Origin: Alphaproteobacteria bacterium UBA2954
GTDB taxonomy: Bacteria > Pseudomonadota > Alphaproteobacteria > Puniceispirillales > Puniceispirillaceae
Length of the DNA stretch: 27,653 nt
NCBI GenBank assembly: GCA_002348585.1
Contig: DEBO01000038.1
Span: forward strand, 1 to 27,653
Direction of reading: 5' to 3'
Shown: positions 1 through 7,530 of the stretch, piece after piece
Layout of the letters: every line of letters begins with the position of its first letter
How positions within the stretch are numbered: the stretch's first letter is position 1
Translations under genes and position numbers: made by a program
Notes under the pieces: generated by a model
Database searches by the model: none
Seen by the model: only the letters and a program-made list of their open reading frames with translations
Told to the model about the DNA's origin: nothing

Positions 1-990
1 ATTATAACTGAAGCGACCGCGGTTCAAAAAAAAGGCCGTATAACTCACGGGTGTCCAGGCATTTGGAAAGACGAGCAAATCATTGGGCATTCAAGAATAG
101 CACAATTCATTTCTAGAAACGGAGCCATTCCTGGCATCCAACTGGGACATGCTGGGAGAAAGGCAAGCATGCAAAGGCCATGGTATGGGAATGGCCCTTT
201 AAATGAAGATGATTTTAGGCGTGGAGATATGCCTTGGAATATTGTTGCTCCATCGGCTTGCTCGGTGGGTGAGGGGTGGCAAATTCCTGAAGAGATGTCT
301 GAAGAACAAATTTGTGAATTGATTGATGATTTCATAGCCGCTGCGAGGCGAGCTATAAGCGCAGGCTATAAAGTAATCGAGTTACATGGCGCTCATGGTT
401 ATTTAATTCATAGCTTCTTATCGCCTGTGAGCAACAAACGAACTGACAAATATGGAGGTGACTTATCTGGACGCATGAAGTTGGCAATTGACATCTCAAG
501 TGCTTTAAGACGCTCTATCTCAGATGAAACTCCGTTGTTTTTTAGAGTTTCCTCAACAGACAATCTTGAAAATGGTTGGTCTATTGAAGATTCAGTTGAA
601 CTCGCGAAAGAACTAAAAAAAGTTGGTGTGGATGTAATCGATTGTTCTTCTGGTGGTATTTCTGGATCTGCAACAGCAGCTAGAGGCAAAAGAATGCCAG
701 GGTATCAGGTCCCTTTTGCAGAAAAAATTAAACAGAACGCTAATATAATGACGATGGCAGTTGGTCTAATCACTCACCCAGAACAAGCAAATCAGATTAT
801 CAAAGGTGGAAAAGCAGATCTTGTTGCAGTCGCAAGAGAAGCTCTGTTTAACCCCATGTGGGCTGCCCAGGCGGCGCAACATCTTAATCAAGATAAGCAG
901 TTTACACTTTGGCCAAAACAATCTGGGTGGTGGTTAGAGAGACGCGAAAAATCTTCAGAATTTTACAGTCCAGAACTAAATAGTGATTGA
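1..990 (+). CDS. NADH:flavin oxidoreductase, Old Yellow Enzyme family (5' partial)
   Basis: The reading frame is open from base 1, so the gene starts before the window; 329 residues are visible. This is an FMN-dependent ene-reductase of the OYE family, closest in motifs to the YqjM/XenA type, which reduces activated C=C bonds (or 2-enoyl thioesters) using NAD(P)H in the cytoplasm. Visible motifs, numbered from base 1: GIQLGHAGRK (45-54), the substrate-anion-binding pair HGAH (H129, H132), the segment SPVSNKRTDKYGG just after it, and the FMN-phosphate region MAVGLITHPEQA followed by ADLVAVAREALFNP. YqjM is about 340 aa, so only a short N-terminus is missing. Its stop lies within a few bases of the start of the VOC gene, which suggests one transcript. 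Family assignment is firm; the substrate is unknown. Confidence 0.9.
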   Translation: MITEATAVQKKGRITHGCPGIWKDEQIIGHSRIAQFISRNGAIPGIQLGHAGRKASMQRPWYGNGPLNEDDFRRGDMPWNIVAPSACSVGEGWQIPEEMSEEQICELIDDFIAAARRAISAGYKVIELHGAHGYLIHSFLSPVSNKRTDKYGGDLSGRMKLAIDISSALRRSISDETPLFFRVSSTDNLENGWSIEDSVELAKELKKVGVDVIDCSSGGISGSATAARGKRMPGYQVPFAEKIKQNANIMTMAVGLITHPEQANQIIKGGKADLVAVAREALFNPMWAAQAAQHLNQDKQFTLWPKQSGWWLERREKSSEFYSPELNSD

Positions 991-995
991 GCAAG

Positions 996-1820
996 ATGTG
1001 GACGTTGTCTGGAATATCAATCGCTGTGCACGATCTAGAACTTTCAGAGTATTTCTATGGAAAGGTTTTGGGACTTGGAACGCCAAAAGAAAGTAATAAT
1101 GAAAATAGTATATTTGTATCATCTCATTCAGTTCTTCGCCTGAGTAAGCCTTCAAATAGACTTATCAAAAACGCAAATTCTATTTTTAGATCAGCTCTCA
1201 ACAGTTACGTTATGTTGGAAATTCCCAATTTGAAAGAAGCAGAAGCTTTACTCGAAAATAATCAGGCAAACTTTCAAAAAGTATCTGGCTCAAAAGGTAA
1301 TACAGATAGCTTATGTATATCTCTTCCCTGCCAAAATATTTTTATGGTTTACGCGTCAATTAGTCAGGTTTTTGAAGAAGATTTGGAGCGGGTAAATTTT
1401 GAAAATTGGAAGCTACATCATGTTAATCTTCAAGCAGCTGACGTTAGAAAGTCTGTAAAGTTTATTGCTACAAACCTCGGGTTGAAGGAGGGCAGTTGGA
1501 GAGCTCCAGATGGAAAAGGTGATTTTAGCATAGATCCAAGGGATTTATCAGTGTTTCCACTTGGCAGTTTTAATGGTGGTTTACACATCATAAAGCCCGA
1601 TCCTGGCTTTGCTTTGCGCAATAATTTCGCTCATAATCCATCTATAGGCGGACATCCAGCAATAGTGGTTCAGGACATTCAAGAAGTGAAAAATCGATTA
1701 GAAGCAGAAAACGTTTTAATCACGGATGCGGGCACATATGCAATGGTAGATATGCATCAAATCTATTGTCTTGATCCAAGTGGAAATGTAATTGAGGTCA
1801 ATCAATACAAACCGGAATGA
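996..1820 (+). CDS. Two-domain VOC (glyoxalase/extradiol dioxygenase fold) protein
   Basis: 274 residues from ATG 996; a TTG at 987 overlapping the upstream TGA is the alternative start and would give translational coupling. Neither start has a good Shine-Dalgarno. Two VOC modules are visible: an N-terminal one (ISIAVHDLELSEYFYGKVLGL) that lacks obvious metal ligands, and a C-terminal one with a plausible metal triad, His in LHHVNL, His in GGHPAIVV and Glu in GNVIEVNQ. This resembles glyoxalase-type, epimerase or ring-cleavage enzymes in which one half keeps the metal site. With the upstream ene-reductase and downstream CoA genes it probably acts in the same catabolic route. The exact reaction cannot be read; extradiol dioxygenase-like and epimerase-like roles are both possible. 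Confidence 0.8.
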   Translation: MWTLSGISIAVHDLELSEYFYGKVLGLGTPKESNNENSIFVSSHSVLRLSKPSNRLIKNANSIFRSALNSYVMLEIPNLKEAEALLENNQANFQKVSGSKGNTDSLCISLPCQNIFMVYASISQVFEEDLERVNFENWKLHHVNLQAADVRKSVKFIATNLGLKEGSWRAPDGKGDFSIDPRDLSVFPLGSFNGGLHIIKPDPGFALRNNFAHNPSIGGHPAIVVQDIQEVKNRLEAENVLITDAGTYAMVDMHQIYCLDPSGNVIEVNQYKPE

Positions 1821-1860
1821 TTTTTCAATATAGTGTATGATTAAACTTCAATTTTGTTGA

Positions 1861-1918
1861 TGGGGTATGATCGCGCGGTCTGCGCAGCTTGGACTGCAGT
1901 CCTTTGATAGGTTGGTAT
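1861..1918 (+). repeat. Intergenic mosaic repeat, copy A (3' block)
   Basis: Shares with copy B (26600-26645) the blocks GCGCGGTCTGCG and CCTTTGAT, each in the same order and followed by GGTTGGTA/GAGTTGGTA. The perfect palindrome GGACTGCAGTCC (1891-1902) stands where copy B has GGACCACGGTCC. It lies in the 248-base gap between the VOC and acyl-CoA synthetase genes. A short echo of the tail, TCCTTTGATGGTAA, is seen at 2022-2035. Confidence 0.7.
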
Positions 1919-2068
1919 AAATAATCGAGAGCGCCATTATTTCTTTTTGAGGCGTATATCCTGCCTATAAATAGGCATCATGAAATAACTTTATGCATGT
2001 CATCATCGTTGCGGAAGAGATTCCTTTGATGGTAATTTAAGCGGACTAGAACAATCACTCTTGGCATT

Positions 2069-3565
2069 ATGAATTTATCTCTCGGATTAAAAACTACATC
2101 CAAACGGTTTCCCAGCCTGCCTGCTATAGAGTGGGAGGAGGGTTCCCTAACATATTCTGAATTTGAATGCCAAGTTTCTGAGTTAGCCTATTCGCTTCAA
2201 CACTATCACAGGCTTCCAAAAGGAACAAAAATTGCTATGGCAATGGAAAATTGTGCTGAATTTTTAGTGATACTTTTCGCTATTTGGCGCGCTGATATGA
2301 CTGCCATCCCCTTAAATTCCAAATTGCATCCAAAAGAGTTCTTATGGATCTTTAAAAATTCAGGTGTAGACTTGGTTTTTGCCACAAACAATATAGCGGA
2401 AAAGATGGTTTTTGATGGACCAATAATAAGTGTGGGGAGTAAAGATTATAAAAAACATTTCAATGGCGAATGCCTCTCTTCTGTAGACATGAATGATTTT
2501 ACTCCTGCTTGGATTTTTTATACTTCTGGTACAACAGGACACCCGAAGGGTGCAATTTTATCTCATCAAAACTTATTATGTATGAGCTATGCATACTTTG
2601 CAGATGTTGGAGAAATCACAGAACATGATACTCGCCTGCATTGCGCTCCAATGTCCCATGGATCCGGTTTGTATGCTCTCCCATTTATATTAAAGGGAGC
2701 AAATAATATCGTATCACCAAATGGATTTGATCCTGATTACATTTTTCATATTTTATCAAAAAGAGAGAATATTTCCTTTTTTTCTGCCCCCACAATGATC
2801 AAGCTTCTTTTAGAATCTGACAATGTAGGTGGAGACATCTCAGGCTTGAAAACCATTTGCTACGGTGGTGGGCCAATGTATCTATCTGATATCAAAGAAG
2901 CCATTCAGGTTTTTGGACAGAGTCTCTATCAGTTATACGGGCAAGGCGAATCCCCTATGACAATTAGCAATTTAACTAAAAAAATGCACCATGCTTCTTA
3001 TGGCATGGATCATGACTACATACTCTCATCAGTTGGTGTTGCTCGCACTGGGGTAGAAATTTCCATAGTTTCTCAAGATGGTGAAGAAATACCCAATGAT
3101 AGCATTGGTGAAATTATTACACGATCACCGTGCGTTATGTCAGGTTATTTGAATAATGAATCCGCCACAAAAAACACTTTGAAAAATGGATGGTTATATA
3201 CTGGTGACATGGGATCCATCAATAAGTATGGGGTTCTAACTCTTAAAGACCGTTCGAAAGATCTTATAATATCAGGGGGTATGAATATTTATCCGCGGGA
3301 AATAGAGGATCTTCTTATACAGTTTCCAACAGTCAGGGAAATTGCTGTAGTTGGGTTTGAGAATGAAAAGTGGGGAGAAGATGTTGTGGCTTTTGTAGTT
3401 GGTGCTGCAGCTAAAGAAGAACTGGATATTTATTGTCTGGAAAATTTAGCGCGCTTCAAAAGACCCAAAAAATATGTGTTTTTGGAATCATTACCGAAAA
3501 ACAATTACGGAAAGATACTCAAAAAAAAGTTACGTGACCAACTTTCAAAAGGAGAGTTTTTTTGA
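2069..3565 (+). CDS. Acyl-CoA synthetase (class I adenylate-forming enzyme)
   Basis: 498 residues, a normal length for the ANL superfamily. It activates a carboxylic acid with ATP to an acyl-adenylate and transfers it to CoA. Motifs: P-loop YTSGTTGHPKG (151-161), the YGQGES block with the Mg-binding Glu at 294 (usually YGQTE), GWLYTGD with ribose-binding Asp380, Arg395 in KDRSKD, the hinge/A8 region ISGGMNIYPREIE, and the catalytic A10 lysine K482 in NNYGKILKKK. Unlike the second ligase in the window it keeps a canonical C-terminal lysine. Start at ATG 2069 has no clear Shine-Dalgarno. Its last bases overlap the TTG start of the thiolase, so they are probably co-translated. Substrate is not predictable; medium-chain, branched or aromatic acids are possible. 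Confidence 0.92.
   Translation: MNLSLGLKTTSKRFPSLPAIEWEEGSLTYSEFECQVSELAYSLQHYHRLPKGTKIAMAMENCAEFLVILFAIWRADMTAIPLNSKLHPKEFLWIFKNSGVDLVFATNNIAEKMVFDGPIISVGSKDYKKHFNGECLSSVDMNDFTPAWIFYTSGTTGHPKGAILSHQNLLCMSYAYFADVGEITEHDTRLHCAPMSHGSGLYALPFILKGANNIVSPNGFDPDYIFHILSKRENISFFSAPTMIKLLLESDNVGGDISGLKTICYGGGPMYLSDIKEAIQVFGQSLYQLYGQGESPMTISNLTKKMHHASYGMDHDYILSSVGVARTGVEISIVSQDGEEIPNDSIGEIITRSPCVMSGYLNNESATKNTLKNGWLYTGDMGSINKYGVLTLKDRSKDLIISGGMNIYPREIEDLLIQFPTVREIAVVGFENEKWGEDVVAFVVGAAAKEELDIYCLENLARFKRPKKYVFLESLPKNNYGKILKKKLRDQLSKGEFF
3547..3556 (+). promoter_or_regulatory. Strong Shine-Dalgarno deciding a TTG start
   Basis: AAAAGGAGAG ends five bases before TTG 3562, which overlaps the TGA of the acyl-CoA synthetase (TTTGA). 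There is no nearby ATG in frame, so this site supports a TTG initiation codon for the thiolase with translational coupling. Confidence 0.75.
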
Positions 3566-4722
3566 AAAACTTGTCCGTAGTCGGCATAGGGTCAACTGTT
3601 TTTGGCCAACATAAGAGTACGTCCATAACCGAATTAGCAAAAAAAGCGGCTAGTGATGCAATCCTTGATGCTGGCATTGATAAGGGAAGAATAGGGGCTT
3701 TATACGTTGGAAACTTTGTCTCTGGGCCTCTCAGTGGACAGGAAGTTTTGGGTGGTATTTTAACGAACGCCTTGGGATTGGGAGCAATACCTGCAACTAA
3801 AGTTGAGGGAGCTTGCGCTTCAGGAGGAATAGCATTTCGACATGCATGTCTCTCAGTAGCGGCAGGTTTAAGTGACTACGCCATAGCTATTGGCGTTGAG
3901 AAAATGACACATCAGAATACGAATGTGGTGACCGAGGCCCTAAATTCTGCTTTGGATAGAGATATAGATGGAGAAGCGGGACACACTTTTCCTGGCCTGT
4001 ATGGACTGGCTTGGCGGCTTCATGCAAAACATTACGGAACCAGCAGGGCACAGGTCTCTGCGGTTGTTAGAAAAAACAAAAGGGCTGGATTAAAAAACCC
4101 ATTAGCTCAAATGGGAAAGATGTTATCGGAAGATGATATCATAAATTCACGAGTAATCTCTGATCCATTGAGGCTTTATGATTGTTGTCCGGTCACTGAC
4201 GGTGCATCTGCTGTTATTGTTACTACTACAGAGAACGCTAAATATTCAAAAATACCTATCTCAGTTCTTTCAACAGTTCAAACTTCAGGAAACCCCCATG
4301 TGCCCAAATGTGAGGGGCCAATGTCCTTTCAGGCAACTCAAGTAGCCTGCAATGAAGCTATTCAAATAGCGGGAATAACAAGACAGGATGTTTCTCTCAT
4401 AGAGTTGCACGATTGTTTTTCTATAGCAGAAATAATTGACCTGGAGGACCTAGGTTTTATCAATCCAGGCCATGCAGCATCTTGGGCAGAAGAGGGTCGC
4501 ACTGACATCGATGGTGATTTGCCAACTAACCCATCTGGGGGACTAATCAGTAAAGGTCACCCTGTTGGAGCAACCGGAGTTGGGCAAATTTTTGAGCTCT
4601 GCAAACAATTGCGTGGAACGCACCCAAATCAAGTGCGTGGTGCTAAGATAGGTTTGGCACATAATTTGGGTGGTTGCGGGGTAACTTGTTCCGTAAGCAT
4701 ACTTGCCAACTTAAATGCCTAA
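3562..4722 (+). CDS. Thiolase family protein, SCP2/acetyl-CoA acetyltransferase-like
   Basis: 386 residues from a TTG start with a strong Shine-Dalgarno. Thiolases cleave 3-ketoacyl-CoA with CoA, or condense acyl-CoAs. Visible catalytic features: nucleophilic Cys85 in EGACASGG, His283 in ELHDCFS (the SCP2-type replacement of the NEAF motif), His333 in SKGHPVGATGVGQ, and the C-terminal glycine loop HNLGGCGVTC around Cys372. The HDCFS motif and length place it with SCP2-like/SCP-x thiolases rather than classical FadA/PhaA. Those relatives often act on branched or sterol-derived acyl-CoAs, but that is family knowledge, not seen here. It lies between an acyl-CoA synthetase and a crotonase, as expected for the last step of a beta-oxidation-like route. 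Confidence 0.9.
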   Translation: MKNLSVVGIGSTVFGQHKSTSITELAKKAASDAILDAGIDKGRIGALYVGNFVSGPLSGQEVLGGILTNALGLGAIPATKVEGACASGGIAFRHACLSVAAGLSDYAIAIGVEKMTHQNTNVVTEALNSALDRDIDGEAGHTFPGLYGLAWRLHAKHYGTSRAQVSAVVRKNKRAGLKNPLAQMGKMLSEDDIINSRVISDPLRLYDCCPVTDGASAVIVTTTENAKYSKIPISVLSTVQTSGNPHVPKCEGPMSFQATQVACNEAIQIAGITRQDVSLIELHDCFSIAEIIDLEDLGFINPGHAASWAEEGRTDIDGDLPTNPSGGLISKGHPVGATGVGQIFELCKQLRGTHPNQVRGAKIGLAHNLGGCGVTCSVSILANLNA

Positions 4723-4746
4723 ACACGAGAGTTAAAACTCTTTACC

Positions 4747-4860
4747 TTGAGTGAACTAAGAATTGACAAACTAGAGGGGAATGAACTTCCTGAAATTCAC
4801 AAAATTTTTCAGGTTTGCACGAGACGCGCCTCTGAAAAACACGGAGATTTAAGTGTCTAA
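4747..4860 (+). CDS. Possible 37-residue ORF overlapping the crotonase start
   Basis: The thiolase frame stays open after its stop: from 4723 to 4857 there is no further stop. A TTG at 4747 would encode about 37 mostly charged residues beginning LSELRIDKLEGNELPE and stopping at TAA 4858-4860, inside the GTG-started crotonase gene. No Shine-Dalgarno precedes the TTG. It may be a leader peptide coupling translation to the crotonase, a remnant, or chance. Confidence 0.2.
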   Translation: MSELRIDKLEGNELPEIHKIFQVCTRRASEKHGDLSV

Positions 4861-5647
4861 CATTATTTTAGAAAAAGAAGATGGGGTTTGGTTGTTGACT
4901 ATAAATCGGGAGGATAAAATGAATTCTCTAGATTTTGGCTCACATTTTGAATTGGTTGAAATATGGAAAGATTTTAGTGAAGACCCCACTGCAAAAGTGG
5001 GCGTTATAACTGGTGCTGGAGAAAAGGCATTTTGTGCTGGGGCCGATTTAAAAACCTACACTATGGATTTTGCAACTAGAAAGCCGAATGAATTTAGAGA
5101 TAAATTTGTAAATGGATATGGATTGGGTGGGATCACCCGAGGTCTTGATATTGATAAGCCATTAATTGCAGCAATAAATGGATATGCCGTATCAGGGGGA
5201 TTGGAAATTGCATTAGCATGTGACCTTCGCTTTTGTTCAGAAAATGCAAAGTTTGGCCTTCAAGACGTTAAATGGGGATTTCATGCATGTGATGGAGCTT
5301 TAGTTCGTCTTCCGCATATAGTTGGAATGGGCGCTACCATGGAACTAGTTTTGAGTGGAGAGTTAATAAATGCTGAATATGCTCACAAAATTAATTTGGT
5401 CAATAAAATATATGCAAGCCACAGCTTATTAGAAAAGACACTTGAGTATGCACATTTGCTTACTAAAAGAGCACCATTGGCAATAAAATTTGCAAAACAG
5501 ACGCTTCGTAATATCGTCTCAATGCCAATAGAAGATGCATTGAGGCATGAGGTTCGTTCTTTTTATGACCTGGGGCAGAGCGAAGATTTAGCTGAAGGAA
5601 CGCGAGCCTTTAGAGAACGAAGAGATGCTAAGTTTAAAGGCAGGTAG
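4853..5647 (+). CDS. Enoyl-CoA hydratase/isomerase family protein (crotonase)
   Basis: 264 residues, standard crotonase length. GTG start 4853 is chosen because GGAG sits six bases upstream. The CoA-binding and oxyanion-hole segments are clear: GEKAFCAGADLKTY (near 56-69) and AAINGYAVSGGLEIALACD (106-124). Of the two rat-hydratase catalytic glutamates, the first is present (E118 in GGLEIALACD), while the second, normally in a PE motif, is aspartate D138 in KFGLQDVKWG. It may therefore be a hydratase with altered geometry or another crotonase activity such as dehydratase or hydrolase. Third gene of the synthetase-thiolase-crotonase set. Confidence 0.9.
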   Translation: MSNIILEKEDGVWLLTINREDKMNSLDFGSHFELVEIWKDFSEDPTAKVGVITGAGEKAFCAGADLKTYTMDFATRKPNEFRDKFVNGYGLGGITRGLDIDKPLIAAINGYAVSGGLEIALACDLRFCSENAKFGLQDVKWGFHACDGALVRLPHIVGMGATMELVLSGELINAEYAHKINLVNKIYASHSLLEKTLEYAHLLTKRAPLAIKFAKQTLRNIVSMPIEDALRHEVRSFYDLGQSEDLAEGTRAFRERRDAKFKGR

Positions 5648-5738
5648 TAGAATATAATCAAAAGGCTGTAGTTGGATTGTTCGCAGAGATTTGCTGGTCT
5701 GCACCTCAAAATTTATGCGTGTTTTTTAGCGACCAATT

Positions 5739-5909
5739 TTAAGCAGTAAGGTCTTCACTACGTGAAGATGTTGGCTGGATAGAATTACATTTTTTCTCAC
5801 AGCGCCGACAGTTATATTTTACCTGCCTTGTTGCCGCGAGCAGTAATGCGCCAACAACCATACCAGAGATAAGGTGCACTTTTGCATTTATCATACTTGC
5901 TAAAAACAT
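5739..5909 (-). CDS. Small cysteine-containing single-pass membrane protein, unrecognised
   Basis: A 56-residue minus-strand ORF in an otherwise geneless gap. ATG 5909 is preceded at good spacing by AGAGGA (reading AAGAGGAATT on the minus strand). The peptide has a short N-terminus, one hydrophobic segment (residues about 13-26, ISGMVVGALLLAA), then a basic stretch with CRRC and a third cysteine (C34, C37, C41) and a hydrophilic Ser-rich tail ending in EDLTA. This fits a single-pass inner-membrane peptide with a possible metal- or disulfide-forming CxxC knuckle. No family is recognised. Evidence for coding is the ribosome site, a sensible membrane profile and absence of other genes; chance is not excluded. 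Confidence 0.45.
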   Translation of the reverse strand: MFLASMINAKVHLISGMVVGALLLAATRQVKYNCRRCEKKCNSIQPTSSRSEDLTA

Positions 5910-6011
5910 TATTCATAATTCCTCTTTATACTGTGCTCATTGTGGTTTACAGAATTTGCGCATGAGTATAAGCACCAACAAGAATGCTGTGGTTGTCAAA
6001 AATTTATCAAG

Positions 6012-6060
6012 CCTTTTAAATAAACGATCCATACGTATAGATACGTGTTAAAAGGTTTTT
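6012..6060 (+). terminator. Nested stem-loop followed by a T-run
   Basis: CCTTTTAA (6012-6019) pairs with TTAAAAGG (6048-6055), enclosing a smaller perfect stem ACGTA/TACGT (6033-6037/6042-6046) with a four-base loop. TTTTT follows directly at 6056-6060. It has the form of an intrinsic terminator on the plus strand, yet the nearest plus-strand gene ends 365 bases upstream. It also lies just upstream of the small minus-strand gene. Confidence 0.5.
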
Positions 6061-6189
6061 GGATTAGCATAATGCAGAATGCCTTCCAAAAATTACACGC
6101 TTGCATTGGTAACGTTTTGCGTAAGTCTTCCTAACACAGTTTCTATCTCGGGGTGGTGATTATCGCTCTCCTCCAACCTCAGAATGAGA

Positions 6190-6225
6190 TTATTGATTGT
6201 CTTTGGCAATCAGATTTGGTCATCC
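6190..6225 (+). repeat. Intergenic mosaic repeat, copy G (hairpin block only)
   Basis: The block TATTGATTGTCTTTGGCAAT and its continuation CAGATTTGGTCATCC match copy B at 26540-26574 with few differences. The hairpin GATTGYC-TTT-GGCAATC is preserved, because the C-to-T change gives a G-T pair. It lies just beyond the stop of the minus-strand DMT gene. Confidence 0.65.
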
Positions 6226-6280
6226 AACAGAGCCGAGGCAGCCTGATATGTATGTTCACTCTTAGTACTAGCATCTTGCC

Positions 6281-7189
6281 TTATGCGTTCTTTTGTGGGG
6301 TCACAAGGGCGAGACCAATAATCATGGCACAGAGCGAAAGCCAGATCCAAACAGACGGCCTCTCGCCAAAAATAAACATTCCCCAAAATACGCCGGTTAA
6401 GGTCACCACGTATCCAACCTGACTCGAAAAGACCGACCCAAAAAGTGCAACCGACAAGACAAACATGGTATAAGCCACCACAGTGATTAGCCCCAATCCA
6501 ATTACCGCATAATCAACGTTTTGTGGCGGGAAGCTTGGGCTGAAAAAGCTGTTTGTCAGAATTGTGATCGGCAGCAATGCTGCCGCTGCCATCAAATTCA
6601 TACCCATTGCCAGCCTCATCGGCCCAACAGTTAATGCCGATTTGAAGCCAAGAATTATATTCTCAACAGCATAACAGAGTGCGCTAATGCACGCGATTAA
6701 TATCCAAGGTAGCCCAGCCGGTTCAGGCAAGCTGTTCTCTGGCAGGACAATCAAGCAAATTGCAATAACGCCAAAAACCAGGCCCGCAACGCGCACAACA
6801 GAAAATGTCTCTAGCTTGAGCGGGATAGAAAATCCATACGTCATCAAAGGGATCAGCGCGACTGTTATAGACAACACCCCCGCAGGAACATGCGGTGCTG
6901 CATAATAAAACAAAACAGCAGGGATAGCGGCTCCTAACATAGCGACACAAAAGATAAAGCCCAGCTTATCTTTCATATTCTGAATTGATTTTCTACGAAT
7001 GACATTAATAAAAAGAAGAACAATGCCAGCAAACATCATCTGAAACTGAGCCACACCAAAAGGCTTTGCGCCATTTTCAACTGCAATTTTGCCAAGAGAA
7101 AAAGATAGTCCCCAAGCTGTCCCCATAACAAGAAGGAAAGCCCATGGGAGGGCTTTTTGAACTGCTTCTTTGATGTACTTATTCGTCAT
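6281..7189 (-). CDS. EamA/DMT-family transporter
   Basis: 302 residues with about ten hydrophobic helices arranged as two EamA repeats (roughly residues 15-150 and 160-298), the usual form of drug/metabolite transporters in the inner membrane. Typical features are the early TM1 motif GTAWGLSFSLGK, a helix-breaking proline in IPAVLFYYAAPHVPAGVLS, and the C-terminal SSQVGYVVTLTGVFWGMFIFGE. The family exports or imports small metabolites such as amino acids or nucleosides; the substrate cannot be inferred. The gene has somewhat higher GC than the CoA genes on either side and is read opposite to them. ATG 7189 has no strong ribosome site. Confidence 0.88.
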   Translation of the reverse strand: MTNKYIKEAVQKALPWAFLLVMGTAWGLSFSLGKIAVENGAKPFGVAQFQMMFAGIVLLFINVIRRKSIQNMKDKLGFIFCVAMLGAAIPAVLFYYAAPHVPAGVLSITVALIPLMTYGFSIPLKLETFSVVRVAGLVFGVIAICLIVLPENSLPEPAGLPWILIACISALCYAVENIILGFKSALTVGPMRLAMGMNLMAAAALLPITILTNSFFSPSFPPQNVDYAVIGLGLITVVAYTMFVLSVALFGSVFSSQVGYVVTLTGVFWGMFIFGERPSVWIWLSLCAMIIGLALVTPQKNA

Positions 7190-7288
7190 AATTTACACAA
7201 TTAAGCAAGCTGAAAATTGTGTCAAAGCTTATCTGTCTGCGTTGAAAACATTAAAATTTATGAAAATCAGTTGCTTGAACTTAAGATC

Positions 7289-7311
7289 TTGGAAATTGGA
7301 GCAGGTGAAGG
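7289..7311 (+). repeat. 23-bp direct repeat, left copy
   Basis: TTGGAAATTGGAGCAGGTGA plus AGG; the same 23 bases recur at 27630-27652 with one difference (A to G). In this copy the frame ending at TAA 7338-7340 reads KILEIGAGEGRF, like motif I of a class I SAM methyltransferase, but it stops after a few more residues. It could be a methyltransferase remnant or part of a tRNA-end-derived repeat (see the right copy). Confidence 0.55.
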
Positions 7312-7400
7312 AAGGTTCGAAGCCTTACACAAGCGCTAATTTGTAACTGAATTTTGCTATATCAATAGCTTAGCATATTAGCTCATATGGTCAAATATCA

Positions 7401-7500
7401 AAACCGTACCAGCAACCTTGCTTGAACCTAGTTCCAAAGAACGTGGACCACGGACCGTAGTCGTATGATGGGTTGGCAGAGCCCTTCGACCGTGGTTTGA
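7401..7500 (+). repeat. Intergenic mosaic repeat, copy C
   Basis: The 5' block GCAACCTTGCTTGAACCTAG followed by TTCCA matches copy B (26476 onward). Its 3' block TGGGTTGGCAGAGCC, then TCGACCGTGGTTT, matches the reverse complement of copy D (22504-22535). Between them is GTGGACCACGGACCGTAG. It ends about 30 bases before the crotonase start at 7531, so it lies in the 5' leader of that operon. Confidence 0.75.
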
Positions 7501-7530
7501 TTAAGCTTTGATGCTTAGGAGCTTCGCTCA

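Noticed and set aside
6153..6422. 89-residue plus-strand frame
   Set aside because: It covers repeat copy G and then the antisense of the DMT transporter.
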